NCBI GenBank assembly: GCA_964564025.1
Contig: CAZLZO010000026.1
Coordinates: 1 to 19,860, forward strand
DNA from: DRYM01 sp964564025
Lineage (GTDB): Archaea; Thermoproteota; Thermoprotei_A; EX4484-217-1
Length of the DNA stretch: 19,860 bases
Reading direction: 5' to 3'
Below, in pieces: positions 6,994 through 13,629 of this stretch. The notes beneath the pieces are model-generated. The model was not told where the DNA came from, did no database searches, and saw only the letters and a program-made list of their open reading frames with translations. The translations under genes were made by a program, and so were the position numbers. How positions within the stretch are numbered: the stretch's first letter is position 1; each line of letters opens with the position of its first letter.

Positions 6994-7002
6994 TTTTATA
7001 TA
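6994..7002 (+). promoter_or_regulatory. TATA element of vapBC locus 2
   Basis: TTTTATATA lies within a short direct repeat (GTACTTTT at 6990-6997 and 7006-7013). Initiation about 26 bases downstream falls near 7025, followed by GGTGG at 7028-7032 as Shine-Dalgarno for the GTG at 7039. Confidence 0.6.
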
Positions 7003-7038
7003 GTTGTACTTTTGTCTTATTGTTTTTGGTGGTATAGT

Positions 7039-7272
7039 GTGGGTATTGTGAAGGTTACTAGGAAGAGGCAGATAACTTTGCCTAAGGAAGTCTGTGATAA
7101 GCTGGGAATTACTCCTGGAGACTACGTCAAAGTATATGTTGATGAAGATAATAGGGTTGTTGTTGAAAAGGTTCTAGGTGTTGATGAATTAGCGGGTTCA
7201 CTTAACCCAGGCTATACTCTGAAAGACTTAGCTGAGGAACTTGATAGGGAAAGGAAACATGGTGAGAGATGA
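7039..7272 (+). CDS. vapB: AbrB-type antitoxin (VapB), second locus
   Basis: Antitoxin of an AbrB/PIN pair, expected to bind operator DNA and the adjacent PIN toxin. The fold begins immediately: VGIVKVTRKRQITLPKEVCD and then KLGITPGDYVKVYVDEDNRV. The C-terminal ~35 residues (GVDELAGSLNPGYTLKDLAE and a charged end) are a typical toxin-binding tail. I place the start at the GTG at 7039, six bases after GGTGG; an upstream in-frame TTG at 7012 would lie before the predicted transcript start. The gene overlaps vapC by 14 bp, indicating a coupled operon. Product about 77 aa. Confidence 0.85.
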   Translation: MGIVKVTRKRQITLPKEVCDKLGITPGDYVKVYVDEDNRVVVEKVLGVDELAGSLNPGYTLKDLAEELDRERKHGER

Positions 7273-7672
7273 TAGGGCATTCTATGATACAAACATCCTA
7301 ATAGCTTACCTATTTAGAGAGGAAAATAGGTTCGAAACAGCTAGAAAAGCGCTTAAGAAACATGCCTCAAAAGCCATATCAATAATATCTATACATGAAA
7401 TCCACATGTACAGCGTTAAATTCAATGTTGAAGACAAATTCGTTAAGATTAAGAAGCCCCTACATAGTCTATTCAAGATCATACCCATAAACCAAGACAT
7501 ATGTGTCAAAGCCTCATACGTGAGGAAGGATCATAAACTTCCAGAAATAGATGCATTAATACTAGCTACAGCAGTGCATGAGAAGTACAGACACTTCTAC
7601 ACTTTTGACAAAGACTTTGAAAAACTGAACGGCAAAAGAATAGAAGAAACCATAATACACTACCTAAAGTAG
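7259..7672 (+). CDS. vapC: PIN-domain toxin (VapC), second locus
   Basis: A PIN-domain probable RNase toxin of 137 residues from the ATG at 7259. All four conserved acidic positions can be seen: Asp10 (FYDTNILIAYL), a Glu in ISIHEIHMYS, the Asp of EIDALILATA, and the FDKDFEKL motif near the end (YTFDKDF). The pair with the upstream AbrB gene is intact. An in-frame ATG at 7241 would add six residues but is not needed, since PIN domains begin close to the first Asp. Of the PIN toxins here this one has the most complete active site. Confidence 0.88.
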   Translation: MVRDDRAFYDTNILIAYLFREENRFETARKALKKHASKAISIISIHEIHMYSVKFNVEDKFVKIKKPLHSLFKIIPINQDICVKASYVRKDHKLPEIDALILATAVHEKYRHFYTFDKDFEKLNGKRIEETIIHYLK

Positions 7673-7714
7673 CTCTATCAGCTTTTAATTAAGATTTAAG
7701 CTCTCAAGAGAGTA

Positions 7715-7923
7715 TTAGAAATTAGAGCACGTAAAAGGTATTCTATCTAATATTTCATCTCTACTACATAGCCTCATATTCTCTTTTGCTACAGCACACA
7801 CTAAGCCTTATAACACCTGATACTATTGGAGCCTTGTCTTTCACGGGCAAAAGCTATTACTGCACTTAATCTATAGGTTTCATACTTAGCTTCTTTAAGG
7901 ACCTCATCACCTCTAACCTTCAT
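7715..7923 (-). pseudogene. Frameshifted small gene downstream of the dead vapC
   Basis: An ATG at 7923, seven bases after the vapC remnant, opens MKVRGDEVLKEAKYETYRLS and continues AVIAFARE to a stop at 7801. A sensible continuation appears only after frame changes: KDKAPIVSGVIRLSV in a second frame, then VCAVAKENMRLCSRDEILDR and IPFTC in a third, ending at TAA 7715-7717. The three pieces follow one another without gaps and read as one protein broken by about two frameshifts. I do not recognise the family. The same strand and spacing suggest it was once in an operon with the vapBC remnant. Confidence 0.5.
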
Positions 7924-7929
7924 TTTAGC

Positions 7930-8344
7930 CTAAACCTTTTTGCCCGATATGGGTATTCGTTTTAGTTCTTTGACTTTATCGAATGCTTTGCCATCAGATA
8001 CTATGGTTTCATCTGTTCTTAAAGCTGAAGCTGCTATTAGGCTGTTGAAGAAGCTTAGCCCATGTTCTTCCACGGGGTCTAGGTGGAGTAGTAGTGAATC
8101 TGTGTTTAGAGAAGATACTTCGTGAATACTGTAGTCAATAAATATTTTCTTCAAACATGCTAAAGCTCTCCTTACTTGCGAAAAACTTCTACCGCGCGAT
8201 TTAAGGGTTATTTCGTATTCTAAAAGAGCAACATTCGGGCACATGTAGTTTACCTTTCAATTCACTAATAGTTTTTAATGCAAACTTATATCTTGGATCT
8301 TTTGGACTTAAAAGAAACAGTAGCTCAGTATCAGCGATTGGCAT
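7930..8344 (-). pseudogene. vapC: PIN-domain toxin (vapC), frameshifted
   Basis: The N-terminal part from the ATG at 8344 reads MPIADTELLFLLSPKDPRYK and on to KLHVP; the rest of a PIN domain continues one frame over as NVALLEYEITLKSRGRS, then LSFFNSLIAASAL (third acidic site replaced by Asn) and IVSDGKAFDKV. The break is at about 8236-8240. Removing one base there restores VP-N-VALLE, which fits PIN proteins with a VPxxALLE segment. The single-base lesion gives two short open frames, neither a full domain. Since the flanking vapB and the next gene also carry lesions, real decay is more likely than one sequencing error. Confidence 0.8.
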
Positions 8345-8576
8345 GTTGCACCAGCCATTCAGTAGCCTTCTTTTCCTCTTCTTCACGGTAAGGTTCTCCA
8401 ATAACTTCCCCTAAAACCTTAAAGGGATTATCAGGTAGAGGCTCAATAACAATTCTATCACCAACAACTCTAATAATAACCTCGTCACCCTCCTCTAACC
8501 CATAGCTTCACGTAAACCTTTAAGCAAAATCGAAAACCTCTTTCCTCCTAATTTTCAACAAAAACTTTAAACCCAT
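8331..8576 (-). pseudogene. vapB: AbrB-type antitoxin (vapB), degraded
   Basis: The second half of an AbrB antitoxin is clear: LEEGDEVIIRVVGDRIVIEP, then PDNPFKVLGEVIGEPYREEE and a stop (TGA at 8331-8333) overlapping the vapC start, the normal vapBC arrangement. The first half is in another frame: KRFSILLKGLREAMG ends just before, so one base is missing at about 8502 (ATGGG-TTAGAG). A further lesion precedes it, because the frame of KRFSILLKG has no start codon and the ATG at 8576 is in a different frame that stops early. The gene is not translatable as a full antitoxin. Confidence 0.72.
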
Positions 8577-8698
8577 AAACTAGTATCCATGAGTTTAACT
8601 CTTTAATATCAGCACTAACCGGTTTCATTCTAAGTGTCTCAACATCAACACCTATGTTAGCATGGGGAAATGCTTGAGAGGTTATTTTGGAAGACCTT
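8546..8698 (-). pseudogene. Unrecognised open fragment upstream of the dead vapB
   Basis: Reading on the minus strand, about 50 codons are open without a stop: LRSSKITSQAFPHANIGV, then DVETLRMKPVSADIKELNSW and ILVYGFKVFVEN before a TAG. No start codon near the left end is convincing and the stretch collapses into AT-rich DNA upstream. It looks like the tail of a protein with ordinary residue composition. I do not recognise the family. It may be the end of a lost gene at the head of the decayed vapBC operon, or chance. Confidence 0.3.
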
Positions 8699-8715
8699 AA
8701 AATTATATATTATAG

Positions 8716-8745
8716 GTAGATTTATAAGCTATATTCTTAATCTAC
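8716..8745 (+). promoter_or_regulatory. Promoter and candidate operator of the RHH/PIN pair
   Basis: GTAGATT at 8716-8722 and AATCTAC at 8739-8745 form a perfect 7-bp inverted repeat. Between them, TTTATAAG (about 8721-8728) is a good TATA element; initiation would fall near 8750, close before the ATG at 8764. Ribbon-helix-helix repressors typically bind short inverted repeats in this position, so autoregulation is likely but unproven. Confidence 0.5.
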
Positions 8746-8763
8746 ACTGTTGGGGTTGATGGT

Positions 8764-9009
8764 ATGGGTAGGGTGCAGGTGAACCTTAAGTTGGATGAGG
8801 ATTTGGTGCGTGAGGTGGAGAAGCTTGTTGAGCAAGGTTACTTTAGTAGTAAGACTGAAGCTTTCACGTATGCGTTAAAGTTTTTAATTAGGCACTATAG
8901 GGCTGAGGAGTTAAGGAGGAGAATTGATGAAATTAGGGAGGGAACTGAGGAGTTGCCTAGTGTTACTATGGCTGTTGTGGGGACTCATGAAGAGGAGGAT
9001 GAGCGTTGA
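8764..9009 (+). CDS. Ribbon-helix-helix (CopG-type) antitoxin
   Basis: An 81-residue DNA-binding antitoxin. Residues 4-45 form the ribbon (VQVNLKLDEDLVREVEKLVE) and two helices (GYFSSKTEAFTYALKFLIRH) of the RHH fold; the charged C-terminal part (RRRIDEIREG...) should bind the toxin. ATG start at 8764. Its end overlaps the PIN gene by 4 bp (TTGA), so the two are translationally coupled. It differs from the AbrB antitoxins elsewhere in the island, showing that the PIN toxins here arrived with at least two unrelated antitoxin types. An inverted repeat flanks its TATA element. Confidence 0.88.
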   Translation: MGRVQVNLKLDEDLVREVEKLVEQGYFSSKTEAFTYALKFLIRHYRAEELRRRIDEIREGTEELPSVTMAVVGTHEEEDER

Positions 9010-9461
9010 CTGTTAGGGTAGCTGTAGACTCCTCCGTAATTGTTAAGTGGTTTAAGAAGGGTGAAGAGTTTGAGGGAGAAGCTTTAACGCTTAGAGACAA
9101 TGTTCTTTCAGGAAGCATTGTTCTAGTAATGTCTGAATGGGTGTTTTTAGAAGTTGTAAGAGGTCTTGCAAAAGCAGGCTTCACCAAGGATAAAGTGGTT
9201 CAAGTCCATAATGTGCTAAGGGAAATGGCGAACCTAGGCTTCATAGAGGTAATGTCTGTACATTCTCTGTTGGAGAAAGCAAAGGAATTAATAGTGGTGT
9301 TAAACTTGTACGCATCGGATGCCGTAAACCTAGCTTCAGCTCTAATGAAACGAGTAAACATGGTTTCCGAAGATAAGCATCTACTTCGCGAATCTGTAAA
9401 GAACTATGTAGGAAAATTTGGAATAAAAATCCTTAGACTTAAAGAACTCTACATAACTTAA
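9006..9461 (+). CDS. vapC: PIN-domain toxin paired with RHH antitoxin
   Basis: A 151-residue PIN-domain protein, a probable endoribonuclease toxin. Key positions are Asp8 (VAVDSSVIVKWF), a Glu at 44 or 49 in VMSEWVFLEVVRGLA, Asp105 (LYASDAVNLASAL) and Glu122-Asp123 (MVSEDKHLL). The start is TTG at 9006, overlapping the antitoxin stop as TTGA; no ATG or GTG lies between it and the first catalytic Asp apart from the GTT-rich region, so the coupled TTG is the best choice. The VDSSVIVKWF beginning is common in archaeal VapC. The locus looks intact. Confidence 0.88.
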   Translation: MTVRVAVDSSVIVKWFKKGEEFEGEALTLRDNVLSGSIVLVMSEWVFLEVVRGLAKAGFTKDKVVQVHNVLREMANLGFIEVMSVHSLLEKAKELIVVLNLYASDAVNLASALMKRVNMVSEDKHLLRESVKNYVGKFGIKILRLKELYIT

Positions 9462-9898
9462 GAAGTAAGCTTATCACAGCACCTATTTTCCTACGAAATA
9501 CAGTTTTCCCACCCATTTTAAGTGAAGTGTTCCAGTGGTTTTGGACTCCTTAAATTTTCCACTAAGCTTGCTACCGGAACATCGACATTGCTGTATTTAG
9601 CATCCTCCCTTTATCATTCCCGTTAGCCTTTCAAAAGTTATCACTGTATTCTTGAAGAAACTCTGGCATAGCTATTTTCTTAATTAACATTGTTAGTTCT
9701 CTGTTTTTCTTCATGTTCTCAGCTATCATATGGGTTAAGCGTGCTACTGTGCTTCATAAAAATTTATGCTGTACTTATTGTAGCTAACTCTTATAAACTA
9801 GGGTTAACTAATGGTTTACAACATGGCCCTGTTTCTAGTTAAGCCTGTTTTCAAAGGAAGCTAGCACAGGTTTCAAGGTAGAAGCTAATGGAGGGAGC
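9462..9898. other. Gene-free stretch before the AEC permease, with a decayed gene
   Basis: These 437 bases separate the RHH/PIN pair from the permease gene. The minus strand holds the broken coding sequence described at 9518-9753. The last ~100 bases before 9899 are ordinary AT-rich sequence that must hold the permease promoter; TTATAAA at 9791-9797 is a candidate TATA element, though it would give a leader of about 80 bases. Confidence 0.5.
9518..9753 (-). pseudogene. Possible degraded gene, family unknown
   Basis: Three consecutive pieces in different minus-strand frames read like one protein: STVARLTHMIAENMKKNREL and TMLIKKIAMPEFLQEYSDNF, then NTVITFERLTGMIKGG, then KYSNVDVPVASLVENLRSPK and PLEHFT ending at TAA 9518-9520. 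Each piece ends in a stop near where the next takes over, consistent with two frameshifts. I do not recognise the family. A chance concatenation in three frames is possible, so this is a weak call. Confidence 0.35.
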
Positions 9899-10798
9899 GT
9901 GTTTAGTATGGATGAAGTGGTGTTGCTTGTTACGCTGATTATGGTGGGTTTTGTTGCTCAAGTTGTTTTCAAAAGGATTTTGAATTTAGCGGAGGAGTTT
10001 GAAAAGGTTGTGAAGAAACTTGTTAACACCGTATACTATGTTCTCATACCCTTAGCTTTCGTTAAAACATATGTGGAGAGAGGTTTAGCTGTAACTGATG
10101 TTTGGATAGCGTTATCTTTCCTACTGTTCATGACCTTAGCTTTCGCTTCAGTTAAACGCATTGCTGGGAAACGTAAAGGAGGATATGTGGAAGCATTGGT
10201 GTTAACCAGCATATTCCCTAACAGCGTATTCTTAGGGTTCCCCGTGAGCATGGCTTTATTCAACACCATCAGGGTAGCTTCAATGATGGGACTTGTCACT
10301 CTCACTTTAAACGTTGCACTACCGGACTTCATGGCTTTAAAGAAGTTTTCAATAAGAAAAATCCTTACACTCCCAGCTATAGTAGGGTTTGTAGTGGGCG
10401 TTATTGGACACTATTTTGCATCGGAAATAATACCTCATGTTTCCTCAATACTATGGTGGGCTCCGCCCTTACTAAGCTACTCCGCTATATTCACTCTTGG
10501 CGCTAGGTTACCTTTAAGTTTAAAAGTGCTGAAAAGCAACATATACTTCATTTTGACGGCTGGAATTTACAGGTTCATAGTAGCACCTCTAGTCTCCTAC
10601 GCTACAGTTTTGGCGGTAGGTATCGACTGGTTTGACGGCTTACAGTTAATAGTGGTTTCAATGATGCCTCCTGCAGTCATGAATACGCTGATGGCTCAAA
10701 AACATGGGTGGAAACCCGAATTAGTCGCTGGAGCCACAGTTACCTTAACCTTTGCATTTCTGGCTTTCCTACCAATTCTAAACCTACTAATACCTTAA
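9899..10798 (+). CDS. AEC-family (auxin efflux carrier-like) permease
   Basis: A membrane transporter of 299 residues, the usual size for the prokaryotic AEC family, which exports or exchanges small organic acids. About ten hydrophobic segments in two halves of five are visible, starting at residues 5-25. The family signature FPNSVFLGFP follows the third or fourth segment, and the second half has the equivalent region near MMPPAVMNTLMAQKHG, with a conserved Arg/Pro stretch IYRFIVAPLVSYA before it. Two starts are possible: GTG at 9899 or ATG at 9908, with GGAGGG at 9890-9895; spacing is 3 and 12 bases, so neither is ideal. It is the only transporter in the TA island and no metabolic partner is adjacent, so its substrate cannot be inferred. 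Confidence 0.85.
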   Translation: MFSMDEVVLLVTLIMVGFVAQVVFKRILNLAEEFEKVVKKLVNTVYYVLIPLAFVKTYVERGLAVTDVWIALSFLLFMTLAFASVKRIAGKRKGGYVEALVLTSIFPNSVFLGFPVSMALFNTIRVASMMGLVTLTLNVALPDFMALKKFSIRKILTLPAIVGFVVGVIGHYFASEIIPHVSSILWWAPPLLSYSAIFTLGARLPLSLKVLKSNIYFILTAGIYRFIVAPLVSYATVLAVGIDWFDGLQLIVVSMMPPAVMNTLMAQKHGWKPELVAGATVTLTFAFLAFLPILNLLIP

Positions 10799-10863
10799 AA
10801 CACGAATTATGTTTCTTTAAACTAGAACTGAGTATTTTTACGAAACTCCTTCTAGCTTAGTAT

Positions 10864-10871
10864 GTTTAAAT
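10864..10871 (+). promoter_or_regulatory. TATA-like element of the HEPN/MNT operon
   Basis: TTTAAATA lies 34 bases before the ATG at 10905, placing initiation near 10893-10897. The short leader then contains GGTAAGG, a possible ribosome-binding site. Confidence 0.55.
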
Positions 10872-10904
10872 AGGATAGATGGGATTGAGTTATGTGGGTA
10901 AGGA

Positions 10905-11309
10905 ATGAGTATTCATAGAGTTGAAATCGAAGTTCTTAAGAAGAGGTCTTTAAGGTTTCTAGAGGAAGCTAAGTTTGCTTTAGAAAGAAAATCCTATGAT
11001 GTTGCATGTTTCCTTGCTGAACAGCCGCTTCAGCTCTACTTGAAATCTGTTCTACTTGAAATCGTTGGCGATTACCCTAGAACACACAGCATAAGGAGAC
11101 TGTTAGGTGAGCTTGTTAAAGTTTTAAAATCTAGTGAGTTAGAAGGTTTCATTAGAGAAAATAGGGTAAGGCTTTCAGCTCTTGAAGATGCATATTTAAT
11201 GGCTAGATACTTTGTTAAAGAATATAGTGGAGAAGACGCTGAAGACATGGTTGAATTAGTTAGGGAAACCATAAGCGTTGTCGATAAAGCTGTAGGGAAG
11301 AAGAAATGA
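10905..11309 (+). CDS. HEPN-domain protein, toxin of an HEPN/MNT pair
   Basis: A 134-residue all-helical HEPN protein. The family pattern is clear: SYDVACFLAEQPLQLYLKSV (residues 30-49), then YPRTHSIRRLL (58-67) and EDAYLMARYF (94-103). In HEPN/MNT modules the HEPN protein is usually an RNase toxin and the nucleotidyltransferase its antitoxin. A canonical RX4-6H active-site motif is not evident; only RTH at 59-61 comes close, so ribonuclease activity cannot be claimed from sequence. The AEQ form (here AEQPLQ rather than the usual AEQALQ) is typical of the COG2250-type group. It overlaps the MNT gene by 4 bp (ATGA). Confidence 0.85.
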   Translation: MSIHRVEIEVLKKRSLRFLEEAKFALERKSYDVACFLAEQPLQLYLKSVLLEIVGDYPRTHSIRRLLGELVKVLKSSELEGFIRENRVRLSALEDAYLMARYFVKEYSGEDAEDMVELVRETISVVDKAVGKKK

Positions 11310-11653
11310 GCTTATTTACTAATACACTACTGCAGAGAGTTAAAATGCTTAAGAACTGGAAGGCATGGGTTAGTAAAATAGCTAAGGTAGCTAAAGAACT
11401 AATGTCTGATGCTGAAGTATACGTTATTGGAAGTGTTGTTAGGGGAGACTACGTAGCTGGAAGCGACGTAGACATCTTAATAGTGTCCAAGAGTGTCCCC
11501 GAAAGAATAGTTGAAAGAGGAAAAATCAAGGTATTAATAGAGGAAAAACTCAACCTACCCTACTACCACCCATTCGAATTACACTTGTTAAAACCCGAAG
11601 AAGCAGAACTGTACTTGAGAAAAGCAGGTAAATACGTAAGCAAAGTAGCTTAG
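11306..11653 (+). CDS. Minimal nucleotidyltransferase (MNT), HEPN partner
   Basis: A 115-residue Pol-beta-fold nucleotidyltransferase. The signature GSVVRGDYVAGSDVDILIV spans residues 42-60, with the metal-binding pair Asp54 and Asp56 and the GS at 42-43. In characterised pairs the MNT antitoxin adds AMP to the HEPN toxin and inactivates it; that role is inferred here from the pairing. The ATG start overlaps the HEPN stop as ATGA. The gene ends 8 bp before the convergent vapC, so two TA loci meet tail to tail. Confidence 0.9.
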   Translation: MSLFTNTLLQRVKMLKNWKAWVSKIAKVAKELMSDAEVYVIGSVVRGDYVAGSDVDILIVSKSVPERIVERGKIKVLIEEKLNLPYYHPFELHLLKPEEAELYLRKAGKYVSKVA

Positions 11654-11661
11654 CCCTTTAA

Positions 11662-12144
11662 TCATCGTATATTAGAATGTTTTAGTTCGCTTAGAAATAT
11701 TACGCCTAGTTTTCTTAACTCCCCTTCTACAGGTTTCATTTCTTTTTCTAAGTGTTTGAAGAGTGGTTTTGCTTTATATTCTTTTGCTGTAGCTATTACT
11801 ATGCAGTCTAAAATGGATAGTTTTAATTGCTTCTTTAATTCAGCTGCTTTCAAAGCCACTCCCATATTTGTATCAACGACTTTAACGAAGGTTCTAAGCC
11901 ATTCAATGTAGTTTAAAGCTTCTTCATTGGGTTTTTCAACCTTTGCGAACTCATAAATTCTAGAGGCAACATAGAATACTTCGCTAAGCGTTAACCAGTT
12001 AGCTATAAGCTCAATTCTCTCCTCCATTGCTTCGCTGAATAGTTTGGTAACATTACTTCTCAGAGGAGCCCTAGCCTGAATATATTCTACAAACACACCT
12101 GTATCAACAACTAACCTTTCATTTGCCGGGTAAGAATTTAGCAA
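11662..12144 (-). CDS. vapC: PIN-domain toxin (VapC), third AbrB-linked locus
   Basis: A 160-residue PIN-domain protein. Asp14 (LVVDTGVFVEYI), Glu55 (LTLSEVFYVASR) and Asp113 (SILDCIVIATAKEY) are in place. The fourth acidic position, normally in a TxDxxF-like motif, is replaced by PLFKHLEKEM, with only Glu133 nearby, so catalysis might be weakened or use a different ligand. The TTG start at 12144 has GGAG five bases upstream and overlaps vapB by 26 bp, the same arrangement as at the first locus. The AbrB partner is intact. Confidence 0.85.
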   Translation of the reverse strand: MLNSYPANERLVVDTGVFVEYIQARAPLRSNVTKLFSEAMEERIELIANWLTLSEVFYVASRIYEFAKVEKPNEEALNYIEWLRTFVKVVDTNMGVALKAAELKKQLKLSILDCIVIATAKEYKAKPLFKHLEKEMKPVEGELRKLGVIFLSELKHSNIR

Positions 12145-12361
12145 TTCTCTCCTCCTCTAACTTTCTCTCTTTTCTTAAAATTTCTCTAACAACGCCCGGA
12201 TCTACATCAACCACTAAGGGTTTCAGAGGCTTCAAAACAAGCTTATCGCCCTCAACTTTAACAACGAGCTTATCGCCCTCATTAACACCTATGGCCTCCC
12301 TAATACCTTTAGGCAAAACTATAATCCCTTTTTTACCAAGTTTAACTATTGTTCTCAACAT
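12119..12361 (-). CDS. vapB: AbrB-type antitoxin (VapB), third locus
   Basis: A textbook SpoVT/AbrB antitoxin: LRTIVKLGKKGIIVLPKGIR then EAIGVNEGDKLVVKVEGDKL within the first 50 residues, followed by a tail (VVREILRKERKLEEERIAKF) for toxin binding. I start it at the ATG at 12361 (80 aa); an in-frame GTG six bases earlier is an alternative. CTTATATG at 12395-12402 on the coding strand is a good TATA element and puts initiation near 12372, so the leader is very short. The sequence around the start, AGGTGGATAT, resembles one operator half-site of the first vapBC locus. Confidence 0.9.
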   Translation of the reverse strand: MLRTIVKLGKKGIIVLPKGIREAIGVNEGDKLVVKVEGDKLVLKPLKPLVVDVDPGVVREILRKERKLEEERIAKFLPGK

Positions 12362-12394
12362 ATCCACCTATTGCTAATAATTTTAACATAAAAA

Positions 12395-12402
12395 CATATA
12401 AG
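12395..12402 (-). promoter_or_regulatory. TATA element of vapBC locus 3
   Basis: CTTATATG on the minus strand lies 33 bases before the ATG at 12361. No extended inverted repeat like those at the first and fifth AbrB loci is seen here. Confidence 0.55.
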
Positions 12403-12718
12403 TTTAACTACAGAAATCAATACGATATATTAGTTGGAATGTCACATAGGTTTATTTCAGTTAACACTATTGCAGATTTATTAGTGGTAGTTTTTATATT
12501 CACAATTTAATCACTAATGCTGGAAGACCTCATGATCGTCGAGGTATACTAAGGGAGTTTTACCAAACACTGCTAGAACGGTCGTAGAATAGGTAGCTAA
12601 GGTACTTAGTGGGAAAGGAACTCTTTATCCTACATAAATTATTTTTTAGGCGGAAAATAGGTAGCTACGACATACTCCAAGTAGTTTCTTGGCAAGATTG
12701 AAAAGCATGTTAAGTAGC
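12403..12718. other. Gene-free stretch with a short direct repeat
   Basis: About 316 bases without a convincing gene. AATAGGTAGCTA occurs at 12588-12599 and again at 12656-12667. A 28-codon plus-strand frame (12501-12587) contains GRPHDRRGILREFYQTLLER, which has a protein-like look and a TATA-like TTTTTATATT just before it, but no start codon or known family. The toxin gene expected after the orphan antitoxin at 12719-12940 is not found here. Confidence 0.5.
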
Positions 12719-12940
12719 TTAGTGTTGGGAGAACTTTTCCTGCCTACTAATGCTCTCCTCTTCTACTTCTTCAGGCATTATTTTACCTATTTTCTTGCTG
12801 TAAAGAGCAAGCCATATGGCATCCCTTATAGGTTTAATAACTATTTCATCACCAACAGCCTTTACTCTAACCTTTTGTCTTTCATGAAGCTTCATAGCAT
12901 CAACAATCTTCTTAGGAATAATAACCTCCCTCTTACTCAC
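12719..12940 (-). CDS. vapB: Orphan AbrB-type antitoxin (VapB)
   Basis: A 73-residue SpoVT/AbrB protein: VIIPKKIVDAMKLHERQKVR then VKAVGDEIVIKPIRDAIW, with a tail ending EEESISRQEKFSQH as in VapB antitoxins. The GTG start at 12940 lies about 20 bases after a TATA-like TTAAATATC (near 12955-12963), consistent with a leaderless transcript. The first strand of the fold is shorter than in the other copies. No PIN or other toxin gene overlaps or follows its end, unlike every other VapB here. It may be a solitary survivor that buffers other toxins, a regulator in its own right, or a gene on the way out. Confidence 0.75.
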   Translation of the reverse strand: MSKREVIIPKKIVDAMKLHERQKVRVKAVGDEIVIKPIRDAIWLALYSKKIGKIMPEEVEEESISRQEKFSQH

Positions 12941-13132
12941 CCTAGTTTTACAGAGATATTTAATCTAATCTTTCACTAACCTCAAACCTTAATATTTAAA
13001 ATTTAACCATTATATGAGGATTCCCATTTTAAGCTAAAGTATCTTCTATGAAACAATTGTTTCCCCTTGGAGATGTTTAAGAGATTGTTTAAGTGTGGTA
13101 AGAGCTTACTTAGGATGTGTGAGGTGTGTTTT

Positions 13133-13504
13133 GTGAAAGCGGCTTTGCCTGCATATAGGGTTGGTAATGAACTGTATGTGTTTCCGCATTTCGGTAGGGC
13201 GCCATATTTTGTTTTAGCGGAGGTTTTCGGTGAAGGCTTTAAGGTGTTAGATGTTATTAGGAATCCATATGTTCTTCATGAGCGAGGTAAAGGGCACGGT
13301 ATTGTGAGTATGCTATTATCGCACAACGTGGATGCTGTTATTGTTTCAGAAATAGGTCACGGAGCATTCTATGCTCTAAGAGATTCAGGAGTTAAAATAT
13401 TCAAACTACCTAAAATGAAAGGTAAAATCACCATTGAAAAAGCACTAACACTGCTTACTCGGGGAAAACTTGAGGAGGCACATGAACCTACAGAACATCA
13501 CTAA
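13133..13504 (+). CDS. NifX/NafY-type (dinitrogenase FeMo-cofactor) domain protein
   Basis: A small RNase H-like fold protein of the FeMo-cofactor-binding family (NifB C-terminal/NifX/NafY, and many archaeal stand-alone members). The signature VFPHFGRAPYFVLAEV is clear, followed by ERGKGHGIVSMLL, then VDAVIVSEIGHGAFYALRDS and TIEKALTLLTRGKL. Family members usually begin close before VALP...; I therefore prefer the GTG at 13133 (VKAALPAY), six bases after the Shine-Dalgarno GAGGTG at 13121-13126, giving 123 aa. An upstream ATG at 13073 would add a Cys-rich N-terminus (FKCGKSLLRMCEVCF), possible but atypical. No nitrogenase genes are nearby, so a role in nitrogen fixation is not supported; metal-cluster binding is the safest inference. 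The C-terminal end is His-rich (HEPTEHH). Confidence 0.85.
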   Translation: MKAALPAYRVGNELYVFPHFGRAPYFVLAEVFGEGFKVLDVIRNPYVLHERGKGHGIVSMLLSHNVDAVIVSEIGHGAFYALRDSGVKIFKLPKMKGKITIEKALTLLTRGKLEEAHEPTEHH

Positions 13505-13629
13505 AACAGAAAGAAGACTCATTACATCCAGTATTAACTCTTAAAATGAGAACATTAAAAACAACATCCAGCAATGAAGAGTTCGACAAAAAGCTCTTAA
13601 GAGAACATCTTATACGAAGATTTTGGCCC

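Noticed and set aside
7880..7915. C/D box sRNA, from GTGATGA on the minus strand
   Set aside because: No CTGA box at suitable distance; the bases fit the coding remnant better.
12501..12587. Short frame containing GRPHDRRGILREF, possibly a transposase piece
   Set aside because: No start codon, 28 codons only, no family recognised; noted in the intergenic entry instead.
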